Of a DNA stretch of 64,000 nucleotides, positions 13,733 through 26,886 are shown one piece after another. The stretch spans positions 21,823,447 to 21,887,446 of the forward strand of contig OX439133.1 in the NCBI GenBank assembly GCA_949318235.1, written 5' to 3'. The DNA is from Ecdyonurus torrentis (Eukaryota > Arthropoda > Insecta > Ephemeroptera > Heptageniidae). A program made the position numbers and the translations under genes. The first letter of the stretch is position 1. The number at the start of each line of letters is the position of its first letter. The notes beneath the pieces are model-generated. The model was given only the letters and a program-made list of their open reading frames with translations, was not told where the DNA came from and searched no databases.

Positions 13733-14806
13733 CGCAGGATGTTTAGGACGTATCAGAGAAATGTTTTTTTTCGTAAACTTTGAAGTTTTGAACATCATAT
13801 CGCAACAACGAAAAGATTGAAAAATATTTAAAGCCTATCATCTAAAAGCCTGTTTAGTTGGCAATGTATGAGCATAGTTTCAGATTTTTCATGTTATTAA
13901 TAAGCTCGCAAAAAATTAATTAGTAACTGAGAGTGCCTTTTTATCTCGGAATTTTCAGAGGTATGCCAACTTAAGCTGACATATCTACGTTATCCATAAT
14001 ACAAAAAAATTCAAACTTATTTTTTATTGTGTATAAACATCCCTAGTACACGCTACAATACCGAAAAAAAATTGCAAAAATTTGCACTTGCCAAAAATTA
14101 GCAAAATCTAAAACTCAATGTATCTCCAGATTTACTGGCTTGATCCAATTAAAACTTAAACTGCAAACGTATTTTAGTGGTCTTTTAACAATGCTTTTAA
14201 AAAAATTAGCGAATTTTGAATTTACGGAGATTTACAAATTTTTTAGTGTCTGATGAAGCATGAAGTAGGCAACCCGCCTAACACAAAATTTAAAAAAGAA
14301 TTCATTTCTCGTTAACTAAAACAAAATAATTAAGTTTTATATAAGCACTGTAAAAAAAACACTAGAACACGTTTGTAGTTTAAGTTTCAATTGGATCACG
14401 CCAGTAAATCTGGAGATACATTGAGTTTTAGATTTTGCTAATTTTTGGCAAGTGCAAATTTTTGCAATTTTTTTTCGATATTGTAGTGTGTACTAGGAAT
14501 GTTTATACACAATAAAAAATAAGTTTGAATTTTTTTGTATTATGGATAACGTAGATATGTCAGCTTAAGTTGGCATACCTCTGAAAATTCCGAGATAAAA
14601 AGGCACTCTCAGTTACTAATTAATTTTTTGCGAGCTTATTAATAACATGAAAAATCTGAAACTATGCTCATACATTGCCAACTAAACAGGCTTTTAGATG
14701 ATAGGCATTAAATATTTTTTAATCTTTTCGTTGCTGCGATATGATGTTCAAAACTTCAAAGTTTACGAAAAAAAAAGTGTCTCTGATACGTCCTAAACAT
14801 CCTGCG
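13733..14806. repeat. Long inverted repeat, 1.07 kb (two arms of about 450 bp, spacer about 180 bp)
   Basis: The left arm (13733-14181) and right arm (14361-14806) are reverse complements with scattered differences. Matching blocks include CGCAGGATGTTTAGGACGTA, GCCAACTTAAGCTGACATAT and CCAGATTTACTGGCTTGAT. Homology stops abruptly at CGCAGGATG on both sides, as at transposon ends. There is no coding sequence and no convincing target duplication beyond a possible CG dinucleotide. It looks like a foldback or large non-autonomous DNA element of unknown superfamily. It lies about 100 bp from the GC-rich promoter candidate. Confidence 0.85.
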
Positions 14807-16746
14807 TGATCCATTTGTATTATCAATGAAACTAATACTTAAATTATGATTAAATATTTAATTTTAGACATATTTATGTTAATTTTTCTTACAATTATGC
14901 TTAAAAATAGATTTGAATTACCTTATTTATCAAATTATTATGTAAAATTTATTCAAAGGCTATAACAGCTGCTTTCAGTAAACAGCGTTGCCAGTTGAAA
15001 AAAAAATTTAACGAAGGTTAAAAATAATATTAAAAAAAAAAGATACTAAAAAGAAGTTTATTTACGGATGTACATTTAGAGAAAAAAATAATATACAATT
15101 AATTTTTAAGTAGTTACACTTATACTTTTTAAATTTATACTTTCAACACCCTTTTTATTTTTTAAGGGTTTTATTATAAATAAAAATTTACTATCATTTT
15201 TACTATTGCACTTGAGTAAAGATAAAATTTAAAAGTTTTTATTGTTATTTACAATTTTTAATATTGATTGTTCGAAATATATTAATATTGTATTGAAGAG
15301 GAAGCAATATTTGAAAATTTGAAATATAAATCGATGCTGAATAAAGTTTATAATGAAATGTTCTTATTAAACCTGTTAAGGGTTGTAGAAAAACAAAGAA
15401 GAATTTAAGGAAAGGTAAAAATAATTCTACCTGGAAACATAATTACTAAAATATATGTATAAAAGATACAGCATAATAAATAATATATAAAAAAATATGA
15501 TGAACTTGTATTCATATGTATCCCTGCATTACAATTTTTAACTTTCTCCGTTTTTATTTATTTATTTTTAGATATATAAATGAAATTTGAAACTTTTCTG
15601 TAGCATTATTAATTTTTATTTTTTCTTCTATTTTATTTTATTTATTTTAATTTTTTTTCCGAAACGTAATAAATCTACAACGTAATTATATTTCCACAAT
15701 ACTCATTTTTTTTATATGATTCACAGTAATAAATAATAAAAAAGTTGCATGATGTAATGCTTTAATACCATACTTTGTTGTTTCTTATCATTTTCCCAAT
15801 TTATAATATATTGTATTCAGTAAATGTCGGAGGAAGGGGGGGGGGGGGGTAGACGATAAACATATTGATATAATAACCAGTTAAAAAAGATAGTGCTTAT
15901 TAAATTGATCGTAAATTAATTAAATAAAATAAAAATTAATGATTAAGACTGTTAGCTATTTTTACAATTTGTGCATTCGTCATTTTTTCTGGTTACTTTT
16001 AGGAATGATAAAAATTCTGCATTCTCATATAAAAATAAATTTCATTGTTAATTTTTTCCTATTATATAGGAAATAAAATACTAGTTGCTGCATTTTTAAA
16101 TGATCGCAATTCCAATTTAAAAATGAATACAACATTCGTACATCTTAAAATATTTTATAGCAATGACTTTTTTTTTTTTTGACAACTTGAAATATTTAAA
16201 TAATTTTTTTAAGCTCAATAGCAGATTTGTTAAACACAGTTCAATCATTAATAACAAAATGCTATCTAGAAGATGACTGTGTTCTTGTCTTCATTTTACA
16301 TTGTTTCTTATGGGAGAATGAAGCAGCGAAATCACAGATATAAAGATATATAATAAATATTTATCGATACTGAAATTTTTACTGTAGCATACTGAGTTTA
16401 AGTATACTAAAGATATTGTTTTCTCATATTTCAACCAATTTGATTATAAATTATATTTTTCATCCAATTGACTTCAAATTCAAGAAGAAGAAAAAAAAAA
16501 AAAAAAAAAAAAAAAAAGCTTCAAAATTCAGAAGTAAAAATTATTGCCGTATGAATAGGATATTTGGTTTTATATATATAAATGGAACTTTTATAAATAC
16601 ATTTCTCCATTAGTTAATTATTTCCACATTTTATAACACTGTACCTTTGTGCAAGAAATGAATGTCAAAAATATTTAATAATTATTACTGTATGAAAATC
16701 TACATTACCGATATACTCTAAATAAATATAAATAATCGTCTTTATA

Positions 16747-16786
<40 letters not shown>

Positions 16787-16935
16787 AAATACAGATTTTT
16801 TAAAGGGCGAGGCTTTATTGTCTCTAAATAACATAGGTCGAATTTTCTTTGATCATGGAAAAATTTATACATTTACTCAATATTTGTGATTTAATTTTTG
16901 TTAGAAAAAAAATAATAAATCGTAATAAAAAATGT
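14807..16935. other. AT-rich, no gene seen
   Basis: A G-run at 15836-15849 and an A-run at 16490-16517; no repeat family recognised. Confidence 0.55.
16750..16784. repeat. Poly-A run of about 35
   Basis: Uninterrupted A run following TATATAT; no retroelement body on either side. Confidence 0.95.
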
Positions 16936-16941
16936 ACTTAC

Positions 16942-17015
16942 CCCACGAGAAATCAGTTTCCCCCTTCTATTATATTTATAAGTACTAACAGAATATGATT
17001 TCTTATATCGAAACA
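16942..17015 (-). CDS. Possible exon ending at a GTAAGT donor (unrecognised)
   Basis: On the minus strand ATGTTTCGATATAAG opens 25 codons (MFRYKKSYSVSTYKYNRRGK, then LISRG) that end in phase 0 at a GTAAGT donor (16941-16936). The frame is also open upstream to about 17090 and there reads IEWKNIVWRKLIR, so the exon may be longer with an acceptor near the AG at 17091. I do not recognise it. It could be an upstream exon of the gene at 13.1 kb, another gene, or chance. Confidence 0.25.
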
Positions 17016-17293
17016 TTCTTATTAATTTTCTCCAAACAATGTTTTTCCATTCAATGTCGACGCAATACTTAATTAAAACTTTGGGAAACAACTATGTTAT
17101 ATAATTGGTTTTAATTAAAATTATAACATGCAATTTAATTATTACATCTAATGAATGACCAATTTTAATTGAGTTATTAATATTAATACAGATGGTTGGT
17201 CAGTATATATATCGCGATCAAGATTAATTAAATTATTTTTTTATGTAGTTCTCACTGATAGCTATAAAATTTTGTTGTTTTTATTTATCATAA

Positions 17294-17452
17294 AGCTAAG
17301 TTCACACGGTATAATGTTTGGTTTTTAATGTGTATGGTATATAATATTTGTATGCATGCAATCTTTATTGAAGAGCATTTTTAATTTGAATGCAATTAAA
17401 TTTATTGGATATTATTGCAAATACTGGGCTACAGTGTGAATAGGATTACATT
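17294..17452. mobile_element. Possible MITE with TTCACAC ends
   Basis: CTAAGTTCACACGGTATAAT and GGGCTACAGTGTGAATAGGA face each other across 160 bp, sharing about 12 inverted bases (TTCACACNGTA). Related CCTATTCACA / TTCACAC motifs occur at about 1797 and 5613. Confidence 0.35.
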
Positions 17453-17519
17453 TTTGTGACATTGATGATAATAATGATTTACTGTATTATACAGCAAGTT
17501 TTATTGAAAATGGGACACA

Positions 17520-17960
17520 AAGGATTTTACGCGTTTTTTTACCGCACCAATACGAGTCGATGAATAACAATAAGAGAGGTGTTCACTGCTGCACTTCTCC
17601 ACCTTTTACTTGACTTCTATCATTTTGATGATCATGATCGAATTTGTCAAGACAGGAAACGAGTCGTCAAAGCGATGTGAGTATAAAAATCATGCAAACA
17701 AGAGAGAAGCAACAATGGGTTTTTGGTTTGCTTTGATAGACGTCTAAAGACATGCAAATAAATGCAAGATATCACCGTATATTTGGTATCAGTATTGTTG
17801 TGTTGTGTTAAGGTCAGAGTGCATCGCGCCAAAAGCCAAGCAGCCTACTTTCCTCCCTGTCTGCCTGTTTGGTCCTCGCCACACGTTCAGGTGAACGAAG
17901 ACAACAACTCCACACTCTTATTGTATTGGTCACTTAAACCAAGTAGTTTCTCTTAGTGAC
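17520..17960. other. GC-richer unassigned interval (possible exon/promoter)
   Basis: About 440 bp of clearly higher GC and sequence complexity than its surroundings (GTCTGCCTGTTTGGTCCTCG, CCACACGTTCAGGTGAACGA). Open frames of about 60 codons exist on both strands, but none has a good start plus donor. It is not homologous to any repeat family seen here. Confidence 0.35.
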
Positions 17961-18012
17961 ATTTTTTTGTTTTTTTGTTGCAATGTTGTATCCTTAAAAT
18001 ATACCACATAAT

Positions 18013-18255
18013 AGGTTCTATGCATTCATGTTAAAGTCGAACACTCAATAACATAAAGGCAGCAGGCCGCATATCATATTATAAGAAAATGACTCTTTTT
18101 GTCGGAATTATATATAGTGATCTCAAGATTAATAATAATAGTAACAAAAAACTGAGTTCCCAAAGAAAATAGCCAGAAACGATTTTTTTTTCTATGCTGA
18201 GCAATGTTATTTGTTACTCCCTATATCTCAGACCAGTCTTAACATGTCATGCTCA
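18013..18255 (+). mobile_element. Family A MITE, copy A3 (decayed)
   Basis: AGGTTCTATGCATTCATGTT, CACTCAATAACATAAAGG, CCCAAAGAAAATAGCCAGAA and ATGCTGAGCAATGTTATT are present in family order. The right end is degenerate. Confidence 0.7.
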
Positions 18256-19729
18256 AAGATCATAGTAAAATAGTGTACTCAATATAATCCACATATAGGC
18301 GCATCAAAACTTGTATTTCATATAAAAAATAATAGTATGCTTTCCTTGATACTGTTACTAAATAAATGTTTTATATCATACATACATTTCAAGAAAAAAA
18401 ATTACGCAAGTGTGAGGAAAATAAACAAGTATAATATATAGTTTTACAGCGATTTACTCATGTTTATATACGTACCCTATATAATACGTATTTTCAAAGT
18501 GATTAAAACTAAGGTAGGTATATCATTAAAAATGAATCATTTTTATTTATAAAGATACTCAAATCATGCGCAAGAAAAGGAACTGAAATAAGTAATTTTA
18601 CACTTTGGCATTGAAAATATTTTTGAAAGTAGATGACGAAATAAGATTACTCATTGTTTAATAAAATATAATAGACAAAATATTTGAGATGAATATTAAT
18701 CATTACGTGAGACTTTTAACATGAATTTTTATTTTTTGATTAGGTTTACTTTATAATGTATACCATGATGAATTGTAAAATAAAGTATATTAAATATAAA
18801 AAGTTGTTGTAAATTTAATTTCACATAAAACGGATAGTATTATACAAGTTTAAAAAAAAAAAAAAAACATTATCTGTATAAACTTATATAATAAAACTTT
18901 TATTTATGTTGTTTTTTTCCCCTTTTCATTTTTTTCCCACAAGGAAAAAAATAAATATTCATATTAATTATGATATTCAGTTCATTTCTAACAACCTTTG
19001 AATATATTGCATAATAGCTATGTTTATAATATTATTTTCTGCAAGATAATTATTTATGCTATACGACAAATTATTAAAGACATAAATTAACTGCAGCATA
19101 AATTATTTAATTGATCCTTTTCGTGCAGTATTATATGTATATACATGTACATATAATTTTATAAATTTACTTAGTTTATAATGTAATTAAAAAAAATTGC
19201 AGACTTTTCGGGCAGTAATTTTCTTATTCCCTCTCGTTATTTAGCTTTATGAAAAAAAATGACACTTCCACTATGCTCCAAAGATTCTAAAAATATTAAT
19301 ATATTAATTAAATCAAGATTTATCAGAATAAAATAAGAATAATATCTCAAGACCAAATTTTGAGTTGAAATGACATTTTGTCGTATACCCAGCAAAGGAA
19401 AAAAAAAGAGTGCATTTTAATTCTGGTACAACAAAATACAATACATAATACTGGATACAATGCATTCAAAGCACACATAGGTCAGTCACCTAAGGTCTTA
19501 AGAAATCCTAAGACATTAGAATTTCAAAGCATTGTTAGGAATTCTAAAGATGACCTATAAGTACTTTGATAGATCGCACAGCCATAGAACTTTAATGAGA
19601 CGTTTTTAAATTTATATACTATACATTGAAGAACAGAAATTTTGTAATCAAGCTTTATTTCTTGGTGCAAATTAACTTTGCAGTACAGTATAGAGAAAAA
19701 AAAATTCCAGTCTCCTTCAAGGTTCATAA

Positions 19730-19764
<35 letters not shown>

Positions 19765-20816
19765 ATTTTTTTTAATAAATAATTAAGTAGGTATATTAAA
19801 TTGTTATGACAAGATGGAAGGTAATTTCAACCGGAAGCACCCCCTTTTCTCGGATTCTAATGTAGATATTATACAGTATGAATTACGTTTGGCACGTATT
19901 AACTTCAATATGTCATTGATAACCTTTAAAATTTTGGTGTGTATCTGGGAAAATTTGTTTGAGAAAAAGGAGTTCAAAAATCTCTGAACTTGTTAAGGCC
20001 ATTAGCTCTAAATTTTCTCTAATTTTAATTCTTTTAAATTTTTACGTATATTTTACATTAACAATAAAAATGTGTAAGTACTCCACACTCATCGCATTTA
20101 ATTCTTTCACAAATTTATAAACTTTGCGTAATCACGCATCATAGAAAACAAAGTGAAGAACGCAATTAGAGAGAATCTTGTAATTTAAAGTATTTTTTTT
20201 CTCTATACAAAACATCTGTCTAAACTTAAAAATTCCCAAGACTAACTTATTCTAAATTTATATTTGGAATGACAAAATTTTGAACATATGCCAACCATGA
20301 TATTATACTATAAGTTTATTTAATTTAGGTTCTTTATATATTATATTGAATTATAAGAGGGTTCTATTATATTTAAATTGATAGTATATATTTATATTAC
20401 TATAGGGTGAGTGAGTATATAAATGAGTCACAGACATTCGACATTTAATGTGCTCTATAGTATATTGAGCCCCTCCCTTATATTACTATATAACCAAACC
20501 TAAATAATGAACGTATGTCCGTTTATACTATTGTGAGTCAAAATATATAAAAACATTTGCAATTGATATTGCTTCATTTATATACATGTAAATACAGCGA
20601 CCGTATACTTTGAATGTTAAACTATAATATTTATTGATACCATTTATTTATTATAATGCATGGTATAGAATATATGAATCAACGCAACTTTTCCAATATT
20701 TTTCAAAATAATATATAAAATTTAACGCGATATAAATTACTTATATACAGATATAGAGGGTTTAGGTTTTTAAATCCTGTTCATAATTTCCTGTTATATA
20801 ATATAAGGTCCTAAAA

Positions 20817-20861
<45 letters not shown>

Positions 20862-23284
20862 TAAAGAGCTTAAATTAATTTTTATACGTTCTTTCGATTT
20901 TTAAATTACTAATTTTATTGTAAATTTAAGCATGTTTATTTACTGACTTTACGATAGAAATATAAATGCACTATTTATTTATATAAATAAATATTGACAG
21001 TGATTTTTATCGCCGCCTAATAAAAAGCTAAGCAAAGCAGTGCGTTTCAACCTGTAATTGTAAAAATCTAAAAAAAAAAAATAAATAAAATAAATCCAGT
21101 GCTCTAAAATTTTTGAAAGAGGCTATAAAAATCAATGAAAAGTGATGCTTATAGGCCCTATATATTTGAAATTGTTTAAACTTGAATCTTTGATTGTTAT
21201 ATAGCACTGGCGTATATAATCATGAAACATATCCTTTTCAAACATTAAAAATCACAATTCTAAAAATTAGCTTATCAAAATATGTTGTTGTTTTTTATCT
21301 CTTTTGCTTGCCATATTGTGTTATCGTGCTACACCAATCCCAAGTCCAGACATTGTCTTATCGACATTTAAGGACTTTCCAATCAAATGGAAACCGCACA
21401 CACGGGCCGTGGCTATAAATTCCTTGCATAATTTTTTCATATAAATATATTTTACGTACAAAAATCATATAAATATGAGGATTGCAATAAAATCAATTTG
21501 TCATAAAGAGAAATAGTGACAAATTAAGTAATTTTAAATATAACTAAAACTAACATTTCAATATCCACCTAGCAACAACCAAAATTACATTAATAAGCAG
21601 GAAATTATAATATAACAAAAATGATATTACAAGCATTAAAATCTCCTTACGTGATCATTAATTTTCATTATTTTGCAAATAGATGCATTAATATGCAGAC
21701 AGCATGGCTTTGAATGTGCTGCATTTTGAAATCATACCACCCATCATGAATTTAGCTGACTAATTCAAATAAAATACATACACACCTCCAATAATAATAC
21801 ATTATACTATTGCTTCATAAATATATAATTGTCGTCTTAGCTTTTTTTTTATACATAATTAATGCTGCATAAGATATATTTTATTTAGACACACCTTTTT
21901 TTATGCTGTTTCAGACTGGTATCAAATTTTATGCTATTGCTTTTATTGCAATTTAATATTACCAATACATTAGTATAATACCAATAATTGCTTTATGAAG
22001 ACTTCATTTATTGCCCTTTTTTATAGAATAATTTGTATAAAAAAAAAAAAACTTTACTTAAGTTGCGACTTTTCAGACTAGGGGTTATTTAGTAACGATT
22101 TTTTGTTATATAAAATGAAAATGACAAATAAAAACAAATGTTTGATATACGTAATTCATAAAAGCCCGATTGATAATAAATGATAATCGCGGTTTAATCT
22201 TTTAAAATATTCACTATTATTTTTATAGTTCAATTCAGATATGATGTATATAAATTATCTAAATTGTTGTTTAAAGCCATCAACTTTATTCTTCTACAAC
22301 CCAAATTCATAGAAATTTCAGAACACCCGACATTGAAGCATAACTCCGATCATTTTGTCTGCGTACAGTTGACCCACACTTCTATTCGCAATTTAAATAA
22401 TTTCAAGTCACCAAACACATATCACAGAACTTAAAAAAAATATTAATATAAAAATTATTATAATAAAAAAAAAATTGATTTTTGTTTCACAAATTTGTAT
22501 AATTAAATAAATAAAATATTAAAAATATTAAATAATATTATGCACAATAAAAATTTTAATATGCAGTTCAGTGATATTTTATAATACTTAATAAAAAATA
22601 ATAATAATGAAATATAATAATATTGTCATAATAAATACGGCATAAAATTATATTTTAATTTAAAAGCTGCACATTTTGATTATGTACACGAAAAGTAGTA
22701 TATACTTGTATATAAATAACGAAAAAATAATATTATATTAATAATAATTAACACTGAAGATGACACTGAATAAGACTATAATAACGCATCTGTCTCTCTT
22801 TTAAAGTTTTCAAGGATTCCAAAAGAAAAAATAAATAAAATAATTGTAAATGAAAATATAATATTTTATTTCTGTACAAAAATAATTAAAAATTCGTCCA
22901 GGTAAGACGAAAGTATATATATATAAAAAAAAAAAAAAAAAAATCGCGTGCATTGACCGGAAGTGAAGTCAGTTGTGATATAAATCGAGACTGTATAGCG
23001 CGTGCGAATAAAAAAAAAAAGATGACGTCATGTTTAACATGGCATGCAACCACATAACAACGACAAAAAAAAGTTGTACATACTTTATTAGGAAGAACAT
23101 AACACTAATTAAATATAATATCCGTACGTATATTTATGTTCTATAAATATAATATGGATATATAGGAGTGTTTATGTTTTCATATTAAGATTTTTATTTC
23201 TTAGAAATATATTGTTTTTATATATTTATTATTCCTTTTTATTTATTATGATGATGAATTTTTTATTGCGTAGTCATGCGGGTT

Positions 23285-23285
<1 letters not shown>
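18256..23285. other. AT-rich, no gene seen
   Basis: Five kilobases of mostly unique sequence with A/T runs (18850, 19732, 20823, 22923). A degenerate GCATAAATTATTT...TTTTCGTG block at about 19095-19130 may be a remnant of the CACGGA family. Confidence 0.5.
20823..20859. repeat. Poly-A run of about 37
   Basis: Uninterrupted A run; flanks unique. Confidence 0.95.

Positions 23286-23323
<38 letters not shown>
23286..23323. repeat. Microsatellite (AG)n
   Basis: About 19 AG units. Confidence 0.95.
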
Positions 23324-23326
<3 letters not shown>

Positions 23327-23752
23327 CTGATACAAGAAACACTATATTAAACTCGCAACAATTAATAATATATTTTCAATCTCGCATTTAAAATGCAATT
23401 TTTAGAACAATCAAAGATGTTCTGAGTTACACATCGCAATATCTTCTGAACAGCATGCGAAGTATTATTTTACATTATTTGAATTATATTTACACTATTG
23501 ATATTTTCTACCAAAAGACATTGCACTTCAATTCCGCAATCATATAACAATAGGTCATATGATAAAAGTTTCCTATACGTATAGACAGAGAGGGAAAAAA
23601 TGCAATGATCTTTTTAAATTATATAAAAAATAATAAAAATAATAAAAATGCAAACACTTAAAATTTACAAAAGTCTAACCCAAATTAGAAAATAAGATGT
23701 ATATAGGTTTAAAGCTTTTACCTTATTTTTAGATTTTTTTGGTCCTTATTTA

Positions 23753-24075
23753 CAGACAAAAATAAACACGTATTAATTATGCTAACTCATTTTCAGACAA
23801 TTTATTCAATATACAACACAATTTCTGCTACTTCACAATAATTATGTTGCAAATTGCAAACCATAAATAAAATGTAATAAAAACACTGCAGCATAATTTT
23901 TAGCGTTGTTATAATTAGAAGTATATCGAGGTTGGGATGCAGAAATGCGACCGATGAAAAAAATCATGAGGTTTTTACTCATGATTTTTCTCATCGGTCG
24001 CATTTCTGCATCCCAACATCGATATACTGAAATTTCATAAATACAGCAAAAATTACGTAATTTATTCTTTCCGTG
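23753..24075 (-). mobile_element. CACGGA-ended MITE, copy C2, carrying a nested 109-bp hairpin
   Basis: CAGACAAAAATAAACACGTA at one end and ACGTAATTTATTCTTTCCGT-G at the other. GCAGCATAATTTTTAGC and CAGCAAAAATTACG are shared with other copies. The extra length comes from the hairpin at 23920-24028. Confidence 0.65.
23920..24028. repeat. Near-perfect 109-bp hairpin
   Basis: AGTATATCGAGGTTGGGATG and its complement CATCCCAACATCGATATACT end the structure. Arms of about 50 bp pair with one or two mismatches around GAGGTTTTTACTC. It looks like a small foldback insertion inside MITE C2. A transcribed copy would make a strong double-stranded RNA stem. Confidence 0.85.
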
Positions 24076-24344
24076 TTACACTGCACTAGTTTTCTCAAAA
24101 ATCGAATGGATTATGGATGGTCTAAATGCTAAAAAAAAAAAATAATAATAATAAGGGGACCCCTGTCGTTTACTGTTTTGATTGGTTAAACGTTACCATC
24201 ATTGATAGCAAGCATTCAATCAATCTATGACATCTACTTGCAGAATATCTTTAGATACTGTACAATGAAAATTACGATTCAAAATAACATGTACCAATTC
24301 AAGTTATATACGAGGGTATTTACAAAGAAAAAAACTATAATGTA

Positions 24345-24346
<2 letters not shown>

Positions 24347-24389
<43 letters not shown>
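24347..24389. repeat. Poly-T run of about 43
   Basis: Uninterrupted T run; flanks unique. Confidence 0.95.
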
Positions 24390-24391
<2 letters not shown>

Positions 24392-25066
24392 GCCACAATT
24401 TGCCCTAAATTTTTAAATGAACAACAACAATAAAAATTTCAAAAGTATATAACATTTTAATTCCACATGACAAAACTCTCACGACTTGAGTGATAATTTT
24501 TGGCAGCATCTTTTGTTGCTGAGAGGATGTCGGCTTCACTTCAAATACAAAAGTTAAACGGAAGCAAATTAGACCATGGCTTTTATATATGATATGAATA
24601 GCTAAAGTTGTGAAGTTGAGTTAGTAGAATACATTTATCTAGCTTTAAAATGTAAAAAGGGATGACTTTATATATTTTAATTAACTTTTCTTGTTTTTTA
24701 AACGGCTCTGACATATACCTTAATATGTTATTATTTAAGGAATGAATTGATGACTTAAATCAGAATATTTTCATTGATGCAAACTTTTAGTGATTAAATA
24801 TTTTACTCAATGTTTTTTCTTGTGGCATAATAATAAAAAAATTAATAAATATAGTAACAAAATAAAAAATCACTAATTTTGCAACAACGAAAAAAAAAAA
24901 AAAAAAAAAAAAAATATGGCAAGTGTGGAATTGTTATGCATTATAATACTTTTATTTTTTATGTGTGTTGTTTGTAAATATTGCTTGTTTTGACTATCGA
25001 TCCTATTTTTATTTTAGTTTTTTCTTATGAAACAAATAACCTAACCTAATACAATATGTACACACA

Positions 25067-25276
25067 CTACACAAGATAGTGATACTGATAGTATATTTTA
25101 CCATTAACAACTCGCGCTAAATTTGCAATTTTCTTAAATGAGGAAAATGCAATTTTGAAATATAAATTTACAATGCTTATTATACCACACGGTGGTGATG
25201 CTAATGAGTAATTGGAGTAAGAAATCAGATGCGCACGGGAAAATGGTAGGGAACACTTTAAGTATTGCAGGATCAT
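25067..25276 (-). CDS. Possible small ORF, 69 codons, unrecognised
   Basis: A minus-strand ATG (MILQYLKCSLPFSRAHLISY...) reads to a TAG through DNA of slightly higher complexity than the flanks. There is no domain, signal peptide or splice signal I can name. An ORF of this length is near chance even here, so it is a weak candidate only. Confidence 0.12.
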   Translation of the reverse strand: MILQYLKCSLPFSRAHLISYSNYSLASPPCGIISIVNLYFKIAFSSFKKIANLARVVNGKIYYQYHYLV

Positions 25277-25353
25277 CCTAGAATGAAGCTGACTTTTATC
25301 GACTATAGTTACACCATGATACTATGGTTGCACTTAAAAAACATACTTAAATC

Positions 25354-25395
25354 AGCAACAACAACAACAACAATAACAACAACAACAACAATAAA
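25354..25395. repeat. Microsatellite (AAC)n
   Basis: About 13 AAC/AAT units, interrupted by AATAAC. Confidence 0.9.
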
Positions 25396-26684
25396 AAACG
25401 ATAAAAACTTATAAACCAATTTAAAAAAATTTGCTTTTATTTATATATATCAATCGGATACATAGATTCAAAAAACAAATCTAAACTTCAAAAAATTTAC
25501 AGCAAAAGTACATAAAAAAAACATTAACTGCAGATTCCATACTTTTCAATACATTTGAAATTATTATTTTCTTATGTGAAAATAAAATTCACATTTATTC
25601 TGCATATGACTGTACTTAATATTTTGCGTGACACGTGTACGTCATACGGTGGTGAGAATTAAACCACGTGTCTACAACCCCTAAGTTACTTCCTTCCTGA
25701 GTCATATTTCAACCCTCTTTATAACATGTTGTTTCAATCACTGTCTGACTTTTGAAGGCTATTTAAATTTTAAATAACTTCAACCCGTAGTTTTTAAAAC
25801 ACATGAATATTAATTTCAAGAAATAAATATAAAAAAAAATTAAATTAATATTATGATTTATGAAAGTCTTCATAAATTATTATAGACGATTTTATCTTTT
25901 AATTATTATAAATTTTATAAAACAAAAAGTGATTCATACAAAAGAAATTGTTTTTGTAAAATCTCGCAGTATAGTCTACCTATCGTTAAAGTCACGAAGT
26001 AGACAGTACGCTCACAAGTCAAACGTTTTAGCAAGCCGCCGATAGGTGTCACGTTAATTCAGGATGCTTTTTATTATTTATATAATATTATAAAGCACTA
26101 TAATTATATGAATTATAATTATAACTTTTGTTTATGTTTTCTGTTTACATAGAAGGAACTGGAAAGTAAAAAATAAAAATATAATAATGAATTAATAAAA
26201 AAATAAATAAATAAAAAAGTACCAATGTTGCTTATTTTTTATTTATTATTTTTTTTTATATGGAGCGCGCTATCAGGCAGTGAGAGGACCTGTAAGAAAG
26301 GTTCCTGCATAACTCTTTATTTTCCTTTAGACTTTTTTTTTTCTTGCTCCGAAAGAAAAATTACGTATAACTAAGGTCAGAAATATTTAAATTACAAATG
26401 CTAAACACACTTTTACTAGTTTGAAAACAGTAAAAAATGTTAAGAGGTGCCATTCATCATAATTTCATATCATAATTATACACTTCTGTCACCTCAAGGC
26501 TTAAGAAATTCTCTAAGACTATAATATTATTAGGAATTCAAAGGTCTTGTTGAGTAAGGGTTTTGATGAATCGTACCCTTCAATTTACTTTTTTTTTGTT
26601 TTGTATCTCTGGTATTACACTTTTTTCAATATTAAATTTATTATATTTACTTCATTTTCTTACTACAGTATTATATATAAATTG

Positions 26685-26886
26685 CCGCATAGAAAGAATT
26701 AATTACTTAATCTATGCTGCATTTATGTTATTTATTATCACAGCTTAGTTACTAAATAAAAACAGCATAATATTAATGCAAATATTACATATACATAGTT
26801 TTTATGCATATTTTTTAGCATGGAAAATGAAAAAACGATTCTGAAAATTAGCTACAATAATTATTACGTATTTATTTTTGTCCATG
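26685..26886 (+). mobile_element. CACGGA-ended MITE, copy C3
   Basis: CGCATAGAAAGAATTAATTA ... TATGCTGCATTTATG ... ATTATTACGTATTTATTTTT-GTCCATG. About 200 bp, like copy C4. Confidence 0.6.

Larger units (their letters stand above)
24076..26684. other. AT-rich, no firm gene
   Basis: Homopolymers, the AAC tract and the weak ORF at 25067. A slightly GC-richer piece at 25620-25700 has paired ACACGTG / CACGTGT motifs. Confidence 0.5.

Noticed and set aside
20400..20490. Possible element with GGGTGAGTG / CCCTCCCTTATA ends
   Set aside because: The inverted match is too short and imperfect, with no second copy.
25354..25395. CRISPR-like spaced repeats
   Set aside because: It is a plain (AAC)n microsatellite; no repeat-spacer structure occurs anywhere in the window.
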